Counted from the stretch's first letter, positions 7,364 through 16,218 are shown. The stretch: DNA of 32,592 nucleotides from Bacteroidota bacterium (GCA_030684645.1 JAUXUF010000046.1:1-32592); one strand, 5' to 3'. Notes: generated by a model from the sequence alone, not told the origin. Translations and numbers: made by a program.

Positions 7364-8428
7364 ATGACTTCAGGACATGGAGACGACCGTTATCAGTACG
7401 CACAAACACTCCGGGCAGATTTCAGCTCCAATGTCTGGTTTGGTGGAACACCACCGGAACTGATCAGTCATTTGCAGCAAAACCTGCATCTTATCGGGAA
7501 TTATCCGGAACCCGATGCCGCCGGTTTGTGCCGGGGAATTTCTGATTGGCATAACGTAAACCCGAATCAGGTTCTGGCTTTTAACGGATCGGTTGAAGCG
7601 TTTTACACCATTGCGCTGGCTTTTCGCGAATCGGTTTCGGCTATTCTTTACCCCACTTTTGCAGAGTATGAAGATGCCTGCCGGATACACCAGCGCCATC
7701 TTCAGTTTTTCAGGAGCGATGAAGCTGAAAGCGCATTGAAATCGGAAACAAACCTGTTTTGGACCGGCAATCCGAACAATCCTGACGGACACATTTTTAG
7801 TTTTCAGGAAATAGAAGGATGGCTTGGGAAACACCCGAACACGGTATTTGTAGTGGATGAAGCTTATGCCGGAATGGTTCCCGGATTCGCGTCGGCCATT
7901 TCGTTAACCCAAAATTATCCCAATCTGATCGTAGTTCGTTCGCTAACTAAATGCTGCGCCATTCCCGGGTTACGGCTGGGTTATGTTGTGGCTTCTGAAA
8001 AGCTGGCCAGCCGGTTGCGAAAGTTTCAGCAACCCTGGTCGGTAAACGCTTTGGCACAGGAAGCCGGCAAATTCCTGATTGATTATTTAGAGGAGCATCC
8101 TTTGGATACCACAACGATACTGCAATTATCGCTTGATCTTCAGCGATCGGTTGGCCAACTCGACGGTTTTCATGTGATTCACTCTGAAGCCCCTTTTTTT
8201 TTGATCGAAATGCAATCGGGAACTGCTGCCGGACTGAAACAATTTTTGCTGGATGAACATGGAATTCTGGTTCGCGATGCCTCCAACTTCCGGGGATTGA
8301 ATGAACGGTATTTCCGGGTTTGTACACGGAACAAAAAAGATAATCAGCTGCTTATGGAAGGATTGAAAAACTATTCAAAAAAATTAACCACGGAGAACAC
8401 GGAGTTTACACAGAGAGCACTAAGTTGA
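7364..8428 (+). CDS. cobD: L-threonine-O-3-phosphate decarboxylase (CobD), class I/II PLP-dependent aminotransferase fold
   Basis: A 354-residue PLP enzyme predicted to make (R)-1-amino-2-propanol O-phosphate, the linker of the cobalamin lower ligand. The N-terminal GHGDD and DFSSNVW motifs are typical of CobD rather than histidinol-phosphate aminotransferase. NPNNPDG, VVDEAYAG and the Schiff-base lysine (K196 in SLTKCCAIPGLRLGY) are all present. It follows btuF by 15 bases and precedes cbiB, whose product uses the linker. The last 14 or so residues (KLTTENTEFTQRALS) are encoded by the left arm of an intergenic repeat, so the original C-terminus was probably shorter or different. Confidence 0.88.
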   Translation: MTSGHGDDRYQYAQTLRADFSSNVWFGGTPPELISHLQQNLHLIGNYPEPDAAGLCRGISDWHNVNPNQVLAFNGSVEAFYTIALAFRESVSAILYPTFAEYEDACRIHQRHLQFFRSDEAESALKSETNLFWTGNPNNPDGHIFSFQEIEGWLGKHPNTVFVVDEAYAGMVPGFASAISLTQNYPNLIVVRSLTKCCAIPGLRLGYVVASEKLASRLRKFQQPWSVNALAQEAGKFLIDYLEEHPLDTTTILQLSLDLQRSVGQLDGFHVIHSEAPFFLIEMQSGTAAGLKQFLLDEHGILVRDASNFRGLNERYFRVCTRNKKDNQLLMEGLKNYSKKLTTENTEFTQRALS

Positions 8429-8486
8429 AAATAAATGAATAAATTCTCTGCGATCTCAGTTTCTTCTCAGTTTTCTCTGTGGTAAA
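8384..8486. repeat. imperfect palindromic repeat (CACGGAG/CTCTGTGG family) overlapping the end of cobD
   Basis: TTAACCACGGAGAA (8384-8397) is complementary, with one mismatch, to TTCTCTGTGGTAA (8473-8485). Between them are ACACGGAG, ACACAGAG and CTCTGCG repeats of the same theme. It resembles the partial copy at 16264 and the hairpin at 17474. It occupies the cobD-cbiB junction and contributes the cobD stop codon. Confidence 0.7.
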
Positions 8487-8497
8487 GCATTTAGATC

Positions 8498-9427
8498 ATG
8501 ACTCCAGAACTTCTAATTATTATCTCTCTTTTAATCGGCTTTTTGCTCGACACGTTATTGGGCGATCCGCTTTGGCTGCCGCATCCCATCCGGCTTTTTG
8601 GCCGTGCAATTTTCTTTTTCACTGAAAAGCTGAATTCAGGCCAACACCGCAAAATGAAAGGTGCAGCGATGGCTGTTGGTTTGATTGCATCGACTTTTGG
8701 GGTGATTTGGTTGCTGCTACTTCTGGTCAAACCCATCGAACCATTGTACATTGGCCTGGCGGGCATCGGGGTTTTTTACGGCCTGGCCAACCGCAGCCTG
8801 ATTTCGGAGGCGCACAAAGTAATCCGGGTACTCGAAACACAAGGGCTCGAAGCCGGACGTCAGCAACTGAGTTTTATCGTAGGCCGCGAAACCAGGAACC
8901 TGAACGGACAGCAAATACGCACCGCGGTACTCGAAACGCTGGCCGAAAACCTCAGCGACGGAGTGATTGCGCCACTGTTTTTTTATGCGTTGGGCGGAGT
9001 TCCGGCAATGATGGCTTACAAAATGGCCAACACGCTCGATTCGATGATTGGGTACAAAAGTGAACAATTCAGGCAATTTGGCTGGTTTGCTGCCCGCTTC
9101 GACGATGTACTCAATTTTATTCCGGCCCGACTCACTGCTTTGCTGATGGTGGTTCTGACTCTTAGTCCGCGCGGATTAGCTTATGTTTTCCGCTACGGAC
9201 ACCGGCACAGCAGTCCGAATGCCGGTTATCCCGAAGCTGCCCTGGCCGGAATTCTGAATTGCAGGTTCGGCGGACCGAACGTGTATCACGGAATTTCGGT
9301 CGAAAAACCTTACATCGGGAAAACAACCCGCCACTTAACCAACAAAGATTTTTATAAAGCCTACTTCCTGAATTTTATAAGTTGCCTGGTAATGATCGGG
9401 ATAATCTGTGTTATTCGCTTAATTTGA
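8498..9427 (+). CDS. cbiB: adenosylcobinamide-phosphate synthase CbiB
   Basis: A 309-residue integral membrane protein that joins the aminopropanol (phosphate) linker to adenosylcobyric acid. The N-terminal signature LLDTLLGDPLWLPHPIRLFGR is diagnostic. ENLSDGVIAPLFFYALGGVP, NTLDSMIGYKSE and FAARFDDVLNFIPARLTA follow in family order, along with the late GYPEAALAGILN and KPYIGK motifs. Hydrophobic segments lie at about 5-20, 50-85, 150-170, 200-225 and 285-305. Length is normal for the family. It follows cobD, which supplies its substrate, and is the last gene of the first riboswitch unit. Confidence 0.93.
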   Translation: MTPELLIIISLLIGFLLDTLLGDPLWLPHPIRLFGRAIFFFTEKLNSGQHRKMKGAAMAVGLIASTFGVIWLLLLLVKPIEPLYIGLAGIGVFYGLANRSLISEAHKVIRVLETQGLEAGRQQLSFIVGRETRNLNGQQIRTAVLETLAENLSDGVIAPLFFYALGGVPAMMAYKMANTLDSMIGYKSEQFRQFGWFAARFDDVLNFIPARLTALLMVVLTLSPRGLAYVFRYGHRHSSPNAGYPEAALAGILNCRFGGPNVYHGISVEKPYIGKTTRHLTNKDFYKAYFLNFISCLVMIGIICVIRLI

Positions 9428-9428
9428 A

Positions 9429-9480
9429 TGATCGCTTTTAGTTCTGCTTTCTGGCTCAAAACTGAAATTTTGAACGATCA
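9429..9480 (+). terminator. possible nested hairpin after cbiB
   Basis: Outer arms TGATCG (9429-9434) and CGATCA (9475-9480) enclose inner arms TCAAAA (9456-9461) and TTTTGA (9468-9473). It lies directly after the cbiB stop and could end the first riboswitch unit. There is no U-tract, so this is weak. Confidence 0.3.
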
Positions 9481-9575
9481 AATCACCATTAAATAATTTG
9501 AATTAAAATAATTGTCATTTTCTTTGCATAGAAATGAAGTCTAAAGAAATTCAACTATCAAGATTAGTCTAAACT

Positions 9576-12287
9576 ATGAAGTTACCTATATTATACCTTA
9601 ATGAATTAAATATTCAATCGGTCGAAAAAACCTTTTCCAAAACTTTAAAACAGTTACAGGACGGCGATTTCAAGAGTGCCGATGTACGCAAGATGCCTAC
9701 CTCAGGCTTTTACCGTGCCCGGCTCGATATTCGCGACCGATTGCTCTTTACGTTTGCCAGTTACGAAAACCAAAAATATTTGCTTCTGCTGGAAGTAATT
9801 AAAGACCACAACTATAGCCACAGCCGCTTTTTGCGTGGAGCTATTATACCTGATGAGGAAAATTTTGTTCGCGTACAATCGCCCGATGAAATTTCAGCTC
9901 AGGAGAATGATCTGATTTTCCTCAATCCTAAGTCGCGCAAAATCCACTTGCTCAATAAGTTCATTTCATTCGACCAATTACAGGACTCCATTTACTCGCT
10001 CTTTCCGCCGCTGATCATTGTCGGGTCGGCAGGAAGTGGCAAAACAGCCCTGGTACTTGAAAAACTTAAGGAGTTACCCGGTGAAATCGCCTACATTTCG
10101 CTATCCAAATTTCTGGTCGAAAACGCATCAAAAATCTATTATTCAAGCGGTTTTGACAACGAAAAACAAGAAGTTGAGTTTTTGTCGCTCCACAATTATT
10201 TATCCAGTTGGGAAAAACCACAAGGTACGGAAGTTACTTTCCGCCAATTCGACAGTTGGTTTTTTCGTTATGCCCAAACCCTACGGATCAACGAACCTTA
10301 TCGCGTATTCGAGGAATTTAAAGGTGTAATTACCGGTTCGCCAGTCCATACCGCCTGGTTATCGCAAGCGGAATATCTGGAACTGGGCGTAAAACAATCC
10401 ATTTTTTCGACTGCCGAACGCGAACGGCTTTACCCGGTTTTTTTGAAATATTTAGATTGGCTGAACGAAAGCAATATGTATGATAGTAACATTCTGTGCC
10501 ATCAATACCTGGAGAAAATCAAACCCCGCTACGATTATATTGTGGTAGATGAGGTGCAGGACATTACCAATATTCAGCTGAAATCTATCCTGCAGTCGCT
10601 TAAACATAAAAATCATTTTATCCTGACGGGCGACAGTAATCAGATTGTACATCCCAACTTTTTTTCGTGGGGCAAAGTGAAGAGTTTTTTCTACGAAACA
10701 GGTGATCATGAAAAACAGATTAAAATACTTCAAACCAATTACCGGAACAGTTTAAATGTGGTTGAGCTGGGGAACAACCTGCTCAAAATCAAGATCACAC
10801 GTTTTGGCTCTATCGATCGCGAAAGCAACTACCTGATTGGCACGGTCAGTAAAAACAAAGGCGAAGTTTTGCTCTTCCCTGATGACGACAAAAAGAAAAA
10901 CGAGCTCAACCGGCGCACCCAAAACAGTACACATTACGCCGTGATAGTTCCCAATAACGAACAAAAAGCTGATGCCCGGCGATTTTTCAAAACGCCATTG
11001 GTTTTTAGTATCCAGGAAGCCAAGGGATTGGAGTACGAGAATGTGATATTAATAAACTTCGTTTCGGGGCACGAAGCCGAATTTCGCGAAATAATAAAAG
11101 GTGTTACTGCCAGTGATTTGCTAAAAGAGGACTTGATTTACAACCGGGCAGCAAACAAGCACGACAAAGATGCCGAAATCTATAAGTTTTATATCAACTC
11201 GTTGTATGTTGCCATTACCCGCGCGGTAAAAAACATCTATATTTTTGAGAAACTGCCCAATCACCCCGCTTTGCAACTCCTGCAAATGAAGGAAAACAAA
11301 GAGGAAGTAAAAGTTACCGAAGCCAAATCGACTCTGGACGAGTGGCTTGCTGAGGCACAACGACTTGAAGATCAAGGGAAATTAGAGCAAGCCGAACAAA
11401 TTCGGGCCAAATATTTAGGCTACGAATATCTGAGCCCTGAACAATTGGAACAGGTCAGGCAATTGGCTCTCGATCCATCAAAAAAAGAACACGAAGTAAA
11501 AAAAGAACGCAAACAACTCTTTCAGTACGCCGTTACCCACCAGCGGTACGATTGGGTGGAGCAGTTAGCCCAACTGCAATTTCAACGTGCCATTATCCTG
11601 ATGAAAGAACTCAGGCATGACAAAAAAGAGTATGCAAAAAATATCCGGTTAGGCCGCAAAAGAGAAACCTTCTCTTTTGTAAAAAAATACGGTATTGATT
11701 TTCGTATTGAAGAAGAAGAGGTTACCGGCTTGATGCTTGCCCTGCAACACGGACAAAGCGAGTTAGTGGCCGAATATCTTCAGCAGCACGCTTCGCTTTC
11801 ACAAAAAGACAATTCGGGTAAAATGGCTGTCGATCATCTGCTTTCTATCATTATAAAAAATGCAGCTCAAAAGAAACCTCAGGGCACGCCACCGTCTCCT
11901 GTCCTGCGCTTTTGGAGTGCAATTCAACCCAATAGTTTCACCTACGAGACCTACAACCGGCAATTTCAGGCCAGTTCGCACAGCATGGTCTATTTTCTCC
12001 TTATTTTAATGCGCTGTTTAGATGAGATACATTACAGAAAAGTGCTTTTCAAAAAAGGGACTCCGGAGGAGAAAAGAATCTCTTGTTTTATGATGGATCA
12101 CATGGTCAAATATGCCGAGTTGATCCCTGATGAAATACTGCCCCCTTACCGGAAGAAGCGGCAATACATCAACAGTGTACTGTCGTCAAATGAAATTAAC
12201 CGTGATGAATTCACTGCCTGCAAAATGGCATTCAGCCGGGTAGAGAGGGGCGTTTATGTAGTTAATCCGATGATCAATTGGCTTTAA
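9576..12287 (+). CDS. RelE-like / UvrD-type superfamily 1 helicase / ankyrin-like fusion protein
   Basis: A 903-residue protein. Residues about 1-90 (MPTSGFYRARLDIRDRLLFTF, then LLLLEVIKDHNYSHSRF) resemble the RelE/ParE toxin fold. A complete SF1A helicase core follows: Walker A GSAGSGKT (150-157), Walker B VVDEVQD (323-329), motif III LTGDSNQ (350-356), TNYRNS (387-392), motif V QEAKGLEYENV (480-490) and motif VI YVAITRA (544-550). A charged linker (570-690) and at least one ankyrin-like unit (about 717-760) complete the protein. It probably translocates on DNA. The RelE-like part may be a binding module or a nuclease; this is inference. It has no known link to cobalamin although it lies between two riboswitch units. 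The start ATG is preceded by about 148 non-coding bases, so it may have its own promoter. Confidence 0.75.
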   Translation: MKLPILYLNELNIQSVEKTFSKTLKQLQDGDFKSADVRKMPTSGFYRARLDIRDRLLFTFASYENQKYLLLLEVIKDHNYSHSRFLRGAIIPDEENFVRVQSPDEISAQENDLIFLNPKSRKIHLLNKFISFDQLQDSIYSLFPPLIIVGSAGSGKTALVLEKLKELPGEIAYISLSKFLVENASKIYYSSGFDNEKQEVEFLSLHNYLSSWEKPQGTEVTFRQFDSWFFRYAQTLRINEPYRVFEEFKGVITGSPVHTAWLSQAEYLELGVKQSIFSTAERERLYPVFLKYLDWLNESNMYDSNILCHQYLEKIKPRYDYIVVDEVQDITNIQLKSILQSLKHKNHFILTGDSNQIVHPNFFSWGKVKSFFYETGDHEKQIKILQTNYRNSLNVVELGNNLLKIKITRFGSIDRESNYLIGTVSKNKGEVLLFPDDDKKKNELNRRTQNSTHYAVIVPNNEQKADARRFFKTPLVFSIQEAKGLEYENVILINFVSGHEAEFREIIKGVTASDLLKEDLIYNRAANKHDKDAEIYKFYINSLYVAITRAVKNIYIFEKLPNHPALQLLQMKENKEEVKVTEAKSTLDEWLAEAQRLEDQGKLEQAEQIRAKYLGYEYLSPEQLEQVRQLALDPSKKEHEVKKERKQLFQYAVTHQRYDWVEQLAQLQFQRAIILMKELRHDKKEYAKNIRLGRKRETFSFVKKYGIDFRIEEEEVTGLMLALQHGQSELVAEYLQQHASLSQKDNSGKMAVDHLLSIIIKNAAQKKPQGTPPSPVLRFWSAIQPNSFTYETYNRQFQASSHSMVYFLLILMRCLDEIHYRKVLFKKGTPEEKRISCFMMDHMVKYAELIPDEILPPYRKKRQYINSVLSSNEINRDEFTACKMAFSRVERGVYVVNPMINWL

Positions 12288-12355
12288 ATTACTGTTGAAC
12301 GTCCGATTAATATTTCAAATTCGGTCGAAAAGCCTTCCGATTTCAATTTAATCCT

Positions 12356-12363
12356 TACTTTTG
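12356..12363 (+). promoter_or_regulatory. -7 promoter element for riboswitch 2 transcript
   Basis: TACTTTTG matches the Bacteroidetes -7 consensus TAnnTTTG exactly. It ends 8 bases before the first paired base of the second riboswitch (12371), as expected for a start site at or near the aptamer 5' end. The -33 region is only weakly recognisable. Confidence 0.6.
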
Positions 12364-12370
12364 CCTCCGG

Positions 12371-12547
12371 AAATGGTTCCGACGTTGGTCAACGCCAACA
12401 TGGAATAATAGGGAATCCGGTTGAAATCCGGAGCTGTACCCGCAGCTGTAAGCCTGAATATAAACTTTTTGAAACTCCTGCCACTGTTCGTCAACCGACG
12501 GATGGGAAGGCCTCAAAAAGCAAGGCGAGCCAGAAGACCTGCCATTT
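12371..12547 (+). promoter_or_regulatory. cobalamin riboswitch 2, aptamer
   Basis: P1 pairs AAATGG (12371-12376) with CCATTT (12542-12547). It has the GGGAATCCGG block (12411-12420), GAGCTGTACCCGCAGCTGTA, GCCACTG, GGGAAGGC and the B12 box GCCAGAAGACCTGCC (ending about 12543). It shares most core positions with riboswitch 1. It controls the btuB-btuG-cobUTSC-cbiP-cobA-btuCD genes. Confidence 0.96.
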
Positions 12548-12565
12548 TCTATGAGTATCAACAAT

Positions 12566-12610
12566 AGCTTCGGGAATAAAGCTGGTGAAATACAATTCAA
12601 TCTATTTCAC
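12566..12610 (+). promoter_or_regulatory. riboswitch 2 expression platform (kissing-loop hairpin and alternative stem)
   Basis: AGCTT (12566-12570) and AAGCT (12579-12583) form a hairpin whose loop CGGG (12571-12574) complements CCCG (12439-12442) of the aptamer. GGTGAAA follows at 12584-12590, as in riboswitch 1. GTGAAAT (12585-12591) is perfectly complementary to ATTTCAC (12604-12610), giving a second possible stem 33 bases before the btuB start. Confidence 0.65.
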
Positions 12611-12643
12611 AATTTTATCCAAAGCTCATATCTGTTTAAAGAA

Positions 12644-14590
12644 ATGAGAAGGTTTTTTCTGGTTCAGTTAATTCTGGTAATTACATCAAGCGCGTTTGCA
12701 CAACACAACAACTTGGCGGATACAATTATGCTGCATGAAGTTGTTACTTATGCTCCGCTAAAGAAGTATCAGGCTGGCGCTAAAATTGAGCCTATCCCAG
12801 GTGACCAGATGATCATCGGGCAGGCCGGTTCTATCGACCAGTTATTGATGCGTTTTACTCCGGTTTATTTGAAATCCAATGCCGGAGGATTGTCAACCAT
12901 TCATTTGCGTGGCACTTCACCCAACCACACCTCGGTTAATTTTGGCGGGATCAACATCAATTCGCTAACGCTCGGACATTCCAGCATGTCTGAAGTCCCT
13001 GTATTTCTTTTCGATGAAATTGATTTGCAATACGGTAGTTCTTCGGCCATAAACGGTTCAGGTTCAATAGGTGGAGCTCTTCACCTTGGTCTAGCCAACA
13101 ACTGGACGAATGGGATGAAATTAAAAACTACCCTGTCGGAAGGATCGTTTGGTGAACAATTGTACGGAGCCAAACTGTTTGCCGGAAATGGTCGTTTCGA
13201 GTCGGTTACACGCCTGTTTTATTTCAGCCTGAAAAATGATTTTCCATTCAACAATCCCAAAATAGGCGATGTTGAACATCCGGGAACTATCCGCGACCGC
13301 CAACGTGGCGCTGCTATTGAAAATGAAGGCGTGATTCAGGAAATCAATTACCGTTTCAATGAAAAGGAAGCATTAAAATCGGCGCTGTGGCTCGAACATG
13401 ACTGGCATGAGATACAACTGACAATGAATGAGATTTGGACGCCCAAAGTTCCGGAAACGCTGGATAATAAGCACATCCGGTTTTGGTCGGAATATGAAAA
13501 CAGAAAAAATCCTTTGAACATCAGGGGTGGATTGGGTTATGTGCATGATATGCAGGTGTACGACGGAGATAAAAAGCAAAAGATTGGGACCAATCGTTTA
13601 ATCGCCGAAATTGAAGGAAGACAAGACATTAGTACCCGATTGGGTTATAAATTAGGTGTGAAATATCAGTATATTAAACCAGATGTTTATGCCTATTCGG
13701 CTGATGTGATTAAACAGGAACAGCAGGCAGACTTCTATTTTTCTTCGTTTTATACGGCCTGGAATCGTCTTAAACTGACTTTAAATCTGCGACAATTGTT
13801 TGTCACTAATTTTGAGGCTCCGTTTACCCCGTCGCTAGGTGCAGAATACAGGGTTTTCAGTACTGATTATTCCGTATTTAAGCTGAACGGAAATATATCA
13901 CGTTCTTATCGGATTCCTACATTCAACGACCGCTACTGGGGCACGCAAGGCAATCCAAACCTGAAGCCTGAAGATGGCATGAACTACGAACTCGGATTAA
14001 ATTACGCGCTGTGCAAAGAAAATATTCAGTCGGATGTCAAGTTGAATGTGTTTTACATGGATGTGAAAAACTGGATCGAATGGCGACTGGGAGCGGTTGA
14101 CTGGACTGCTCAAAATGTGATGGAAGTTGAAAGCAAAGGCATCGAGTTTCAATCGAATACCGATTGGACAGTCAATAAACTGAAATTCAATTTCAGGATA
14201 AATTACAGTTTTAATCCGGTTGAAACCATAAAGGATGAATCACCAACAGGGGTTACAGGCCGACAGTTGCTTTACGTTCCAAAAAACATTGGCAATACCT
14301 ACCTGAGGCTTAACTATCAGTTGTGGAATGTTTTTGCCGATGGTGGATATACCGGAAAACGATTTGCCGATTACTCCGGATCTTATTACATGCCAAAAGG
14401 ATATGAACTCGACTCCTATTTTTTAGCTAACTGCGGAATATCGAGAAAGTTATCTTTGTTTAAACAGTCGGTTTTTCTATCGTTCGCACTCAATAATATC
14501 CTCAACACCGATTACCAAAACGAACGATTTTACGCCATGCCGGGGCGCAATTTCCGGATCGGCCTTTCCACAGATATTAATATTCACTAA
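12644..14590 (+). CDS. btuB: TonB-dependent outer-membrane cobalamin receptor BtuB
   Basis: A 648-residue outer-membrane receptor. The start at 12644 gives a clean signal peptide (MRRFFLVQLILVITSSAFA). An in-frame ATG at 12551 lies in the riboswitch leader and would add 31 implausible residues. A plug domain follows (about 25-150, with IHLRGTSPNHTSVNFGGINI and SGSIGGALHLG), and a 22-strand-type barrel ends in an aromatic-rich C-terminus (NFRIGLSTDINIH). There is no N-terminal carboxypeptidase-regulatory-like domain, so this is a simple BtuB-like receptor and not a SusC. It is the first gene behind riboswitch 2 and is followed by the BtuG-like lipoprotein, with which BtuB forms a complex in Bacteroides. 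Confidence 0.9.
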   Translation: MRRFFLVQLILVITSSAFAQHNNLADTIMLHEVVTYAPLKKYQAGAKIEPIPGDQMIIGQAGSIDQLLMRFTPVYLKSNAGGLSTIHLRGTSPNHTSVNFGGININSLTLGHSSMSEVPVFLFDEIDLQYGSSSAINGSGSIGGALHLGLANNWTNGMKLKTTLSEGSFGEQLYGAKLFAGNGRFESVTRLFYFSLKNDFPFNNPKIGDVEHPGTIRDRQRGAAIENEGVIQEINYRFNEKEALKSALWLEHDWHEIQLTMNEIWTPKVPETLDNKHIRFWSEYENRKNPLNIRGGLGYVHDMQVYDGDKKQKIGTNRLIAEIEGRQDISTRLGYKLGVKYQYIKPDVYAYSADVIKQEQQADFYFSSFYTAWNRLKLTLNLRQLFVTNFEAPFTPSLGAEYRVFSTDYSVFKLNGNISRSYRIPTFNDRYWGTQGNPNLKPEDGMNYELGLNYALCKENIQSDVKLNVFYMDVKNWIEWRLGAVDWTAQNVMEVESKGIEFQSNTDWTVNKLKFNFRINYSFNPVETIKDESPTGVTGRQLLYVPKNIGNTYLRLNYQLWNVFADGGYTGKRFADYSGSYYMPKGYELDSYFLANCGISRKLSLFKQSVFLSFALNNILNTDYQNERFYAMPGRNFRIGLSTDINIH

Positions 14591-14608
14591 AAATCAAAAT
14601 TTTAAAAC

Positions 14609-15700
14609 ATGAAAAAGTATTTCAAATTTTTATTGCTTTCCCTTTTTGCCCTGGTTGTTTTTAATTCCTGTACAAAGGATGATCCTGAATTGTATCCAAG
14701 TACACTTGTTAAAGGAGCTTACATTGTAAATTATGGATCGTTTCAAAAAGGCGGTTCCAGCATTTCTAAATATGACTATGATAAGGATGTAGTAACCAAT
14801 TTCTTTGATCAGCAACAGAACAAGGGATCTGTGTTTGCATCAAATATTCAATTTGCCTATAAAACCGGAGATAATATTTTTCTGATGGGCAATTCTCCTG
14901 ATCAGGTGATTTCAGTTGATCCGCTATTTGTTCAGGCTAAAAATGGGGTAAGCGATAAAATTGCTAAACCCCGCAGTTGCATTGCCGATGGCAAGTACCT
15001 CTATGTTTCTTGCTGGGGAGAAAATCCGGATTGGAAACTAATGCCCAATAGCTACATTGCCAAATACAACATCGAAACCAAAGTGGTTGAGAAAAAAATT
15101 GAATTAGCCGGGGGGCCTGAAGGACTTGAGATTTCGAATGGTAAATTGTATGTTGCCCTCAATTTTAAAAAGGCAGTGGCTGTAATGGACTTAAAGACTG
15201 AAGCGATCAGCTACATCGAAACTCCGGCAGTTTGCTCGTATTTTCTGAAAGACAACAGCGGAAACCTTTATGTTTCTTTAATCAGTTCATATTCAACTCC
15301 TGCAACACAAACTGGATTAGGCTATATTACAACAAGCACCAATGTTCTGACAGTTACGCCATTGGAGAATGTAAGTACCGAATATGCTTCAATTATGGCT
15401 TTCAGCAAAGACAAATCTAAAATTTTCGTGGCTGCTGCTGCCTACGATGCCAATTGGGTAATGGTAGGTGGCATTCAAGTCTTCAATTTAGCCACCAGAA
15501 AATTTGAATCGAACGCTCTGGTAAGTGGAATTTCAGGATTGAAAGGCCTTTCGGTTAATCCGGTTGATGGGAATATTTATGTTTTTGTGAGTCCGTCAAC
15601 CACCAACAATGGACTGATGAAAATTTATTCAGAAGCAGGTAATGCAATTGCAGAAAAAACAGTTGGGGCATCACCTACCATGGCGATATTCCTGAATTAA
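14609..15700 (+). CDS. btuG: BtuG-like surface lipoprotein (beta-propeller), corrinoid capture
   Basis: A 363-residue lipoprotein. The signal peptide ends FNSC and is followed by TKDDPE; a Lys-Asp-Asp stretch just after the lipidated Cys resembles the Bacteroidetes surface-export signal. The rest shows repeated YncE-like beta-propeller blades, for example KLYVALNFKKAVAVMDLKT, NIYVFVSPS and GGIQVFNLATRKFE. In Bacteroides, BtuG proteins are surface seven-bladed propellers that bind cobalamin very tightly and hand it to BtuB. The position directly after btuB and inside a B12-riboswitch unit supports that assignment. No general sequence motif proves corrinoid binding, so another DUF5074/YncE-like role remains possible. 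Confidence 0.78.
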   Translation: MKKYFKFLLLSLFALVVFNSCTKDDPELYPSTLVKGAYIVNYGSFQKGGSSISKYDYDKDVVTNFFDQQQNKGSVFASNIQFAYKTGDNIFLMGNSPDQVISVDPLFVQAKNGVSDKIAKPRSCIADGKYLYVSCWGENPDWKLMPNSYIAKYNIETKVVEKKIELAGGPEGLEISNGKLYVALNFKKAVAVMDLKTEAISYIETPAVCSYFLKDNSGNLYVSLISSYSTPATQTGLGYITTSTNVLTVTPLENVSTEYASIMAFSKDKSKIFVAAAAYDANWVMVGGIQVFNLATRKFESNALVSGISGLKGLSVNPVDGNIYVFVSPSTTNNGLMKIYSEAGNAIAEKTVGASPTMAIFLN

Positions 15701-15705
15701 AACTA

Positions 15706-16218
15706 ATGGCCCAAATCACATTCATCACAGGAGGGGCACGTTCGGGGAAAAGCAGTTTCGCACAGAAAATGGCTGAATCGTACAGTAAAAACCCGGTTTA
15801 CCTGGCCACCGCGCGGGTGTGGGACGCGGATTTCCGCCAGCGGATTGAGCGCCACCAAAACGACCGCGGCCCACACTGGACCACCATCGAACAGGAGAAA
15901 GAACTTTCAGCCTGCGAAGTGGATGGCAAAACCGTTTTGCTCGACTGCATCACCCTTTGGCTGACCAACATTTTTTTCGACAATCAGTTTGATGCCGACC
16001 GTTCGCTCGAAGAGGCCAAAACTGAATGGAACCGCTTTGTTCAGAAGGAAATGAACCTGATAGTAGTGAGCAATGAATTGGGCATGGGAGTTCATCCGGT
16101 GGAAGAATCGGCCCGCAAATTTGCCGACCTCCAGGGCTGGATGAACCAGTACATCGCCCAACAAGCCAGCGAGGTTATCCTGATGATCTCCGGAATTCCG
16201 GTGAAGATAAAAGGGTAA
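15706..16218 (+). CDS. cobU: adenosylcobinamide kinase / adenosylcobinamide-phosphate guanylyltransferase CobU
   Basis: A 170-residue bifunctional enzyme that phosphorylates adenosylcobinamide and then activates it to GDP-cobinamide. The P-loop GGARSGKS occupies residues 9-16. RIERHQNDRG contains the His (H50) expected to carry GMP. VLLDCITLWLTN and VSNELGMGVHP are further family signatures. Length is normal. It starts 5 bases after the BtuG-like gene, so it belongs to the same transcript. A repeat-containing gap of about 217 bases separates it from cobT. Confidence 0.95.
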   Translation: MAQITFITGGARSGKSSFAQKMAESYSKNPVYLATARVWDADFRQRIERHQNDRGPHWTTIEQEKELSACEVDGKTVLLDCITLWLTNIFFDNQFDADRSLEEAKTEWNRFVQKEMNLIVVSNELGMGVHPVEESARKFADLQGWMNQYIAQQASEVILMISGIPVKIKG

